Positions 5,309-6,111 of a stretch of DNA of 6,111 bases are shown here, piece by piece. This DNA is from Bryobacteraceae bacterium (GTDB taxonomy: Bacteria > Acidobacteriota > Terriglobia > Bryobacterales > Bryobacteraceae): NCBI GenBank assembly GCA_025350445.1, contig JANXXV010000963.1:1-6111 (forward strand), read 5' to 3'. The notes beneath the pieces were generated by a model that was not told where the DNA came from, searched no databases, and worked only from the letters and a program-made list of their open reading frames with translations. The translations under genes were made by a program, and so were the position numbers. Position 1 is the stretch's first letter. Every line of letters starts with the position of its first letter.

Positions 5309-6111
5309 ATGACCCGCCGAAACTTTTTCCCTTCCACGCTTACGGGCGCCGCCGCTGCTCTGGCTGCCGCATCCCAATTGAACGCCTCCGCCCGTCTGCC
5401 AATCAAGAAGGCTGTCCTTCTGAGTATGCTGCCCAAGACGATGAGCTATGCGGACCGCTTCCAAATGGCCCATGACGCCGGCTTCGAAGAGGCTGAGTGC
5501 GGCACCGAGCCTGACGACAAGGTTGCCGAAGAGATCCGCAAGGCGGCCGAAGGCGCGAAGATCCGGATTCATTCCGTGATGAACAGCGACCACTGGAAGT
5601 ATCCGCTCTCGTCTTCCGATCCCGCCGTGGTTGCCAAGTGCGTCGCGGGCATGGAGACGAGCCTGCGCAATGCTCATCTCTGGGGTGCGGATACGGTGCT
5701 TCTGGTTCCGGCGGTGGTCAACCCGGAGACCAGCTACGCCGACGCCTACAAGCGGTCGCAGGTTCAAATTCGGAAGATGCTGCCGATGGCGGAGAAGCTG
5801 AAAGTGGTCATCGCGGTGGAAGAGGTGTGGAACAAATTTCTGCTGAGTCCGGTGGAATTCGCGCGCTATGTGGATGACTTCCAGAGCCCCTATTTGAAGG
5901 CTTATTTCGATGTGGGGAACGTGGTCCTTTACGGGTATCCGCAGGATTGGATCCGCACTTTGGGGAAGCGCATTGTGAAGCTGCACCTGAAAGATTTTCA
6001 GTTCAAGCAGGGACAAACGCAGTGGACCGCGCTGCGCGAGGGCGACATCAACTGGAAGGAAATCTACAACGCTTTGAGTGAAGTTGGTTACCGCGGCAGC
6101 GCCACGGTGGA
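5309..6111 (+). CDS. Tat-exported sugar phosphate isomerase/epimerase-type TIM barrel, partial
   Basis: This has 267 complete codons and runs off the right edge without a stop. The protein starts MTRRNFFPSTLTGAAAAL, a twin-arginine signal with Arg3-Arg4, so it is probably exported folded. The rest follows the xylose-isomerase-like/AP-endonuclease-2 TIM barrel (Pfam AP_endonuc_2), the fold of hydroxypyruvate isomerase, tagatose epimerase and IolE/IolI-type enzymes. Metal-site positions are recognisable: Glu171 (VIAVEEVWNKF), Asp201 (YFDVGN) and His226 (KLHLKD). The fourth ligand is expected at codon 268, where the window ends on GA after SATV. Such enzymes interconvert keto-sugars or act with Gfo/Idh dehydrogenases on sugars or inositols. 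No substrate is claimed. It has an excellent Shine-Dalgarno. Codon use differs sharply from the 1245-3894 genes: about 16 AAG to 3 AAA lysines and no CTA or ATA. The coding strand is G-rich. Confidence 0.9.
   Translation, partial: MTRRNFFPSTLTGAAAALAAASQLNASARLPIKKAVLLSMLPKTMSYADRFQMAHDAGFEEAECGTEPDDKVAEEIRKAAEGAKIRIHSVMNSDHWKYPLSSSDPAVVAKCVAGMETSLRNAHLWGADTVLLVPAVVNPETSYADAYKRSQVQIRKMLPMAEKLKVVIAVEEVWNKFLLSPVEFARYVDDFQSPYLKAYFDVGNVVLYGYPQDWIRTLGKRIVKLHLKDFQFKQGQTQWTALREGDINWKEIYNALSEVGYRGSATV

Noticed and set aside
5285..6016. Minus-strand extension of the Nudix frame (244 residues)
   Set aside because: It is entirely antisense to the exported TIM-barrel gene, is His/Arg/Leu-rich without domain likeness, and Nudix similarity begins only after the double Met at 5284.

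Overview
This 6.1-kb, GC-rich bacterial window reads like chromosomal DNA from a soil Acidobacteriota (Solibacter/Bryobacter-type), although Verrucomicrobiota or Planctomycetota cannot be excluded. The assignment is an inference. It rests on two separate Tat-exported sugar-metabolism proteins (a Gfo/Idh/MocA oxidoreductase and a xylose-isomerase-like TIM barrel), a secreted M14 carboxypeptidase, and an HDOD fragment resembling acidobacterial versions. There is no rRNA, tRNA, CRISPR array, transposase or intact mobile element.

Left part (1-1138, minus strand): a two-gene unit. An aldo/keto reductase very like the L-galactose/L-fucose dehydrogenase branch is followed 2 nt later by the N-terminal 70 codons of a class I SAM-dependent O-methyltransferase that runs off the left edge. 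A 106-bp divergent gap (1139-1244) carries two back-to-back hairpins.

Middle (1245-3894, plus strand): a secreted M14 metallocarboxypeptidase and a Tat-exported Gfo/Idh/MocA-family oxidoreductase, 103 bp apart. They share an unusual codon style (many AAA, CTA and ATA codons; C-rich, G-poor coding strand). A shortened copy of the upstream repeat begins right after the carboxypeptidase stop. Both proteins would act outside the cytoplasm, fitting scavenging of extracellular peptides and modified sugars. They need not form one pathway.

Right-centre (3895-5284): a worn stretch. A plus-strand HDOD gene loses its homology just after the HD-motif position. Facing it on the minus strand is a Nudix-like gene whose Nudix box has lost one key Glu and whose C-terminus is replaced by an unrelated, well-formed 85-residue segment. 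About 220 bp between them hold no recognisable gene. This looks like a deletion or rearrangement scar.

Right end (5309-6111, plus strand): a Tat-exported sugar phosphate isomerase/epimerase-type TIM barrel, cut by the window edge. It starts 24 bp from the Nudix start, and its codon use and strand composition differ sharply from the 1245-3894 pair.

I see no convincing undescribed multi-gene system. The items most worth checking are the Nudix fusion, the scar with its compositional change, and the hairpin repeat bracketing the carboxypeptidase gene.
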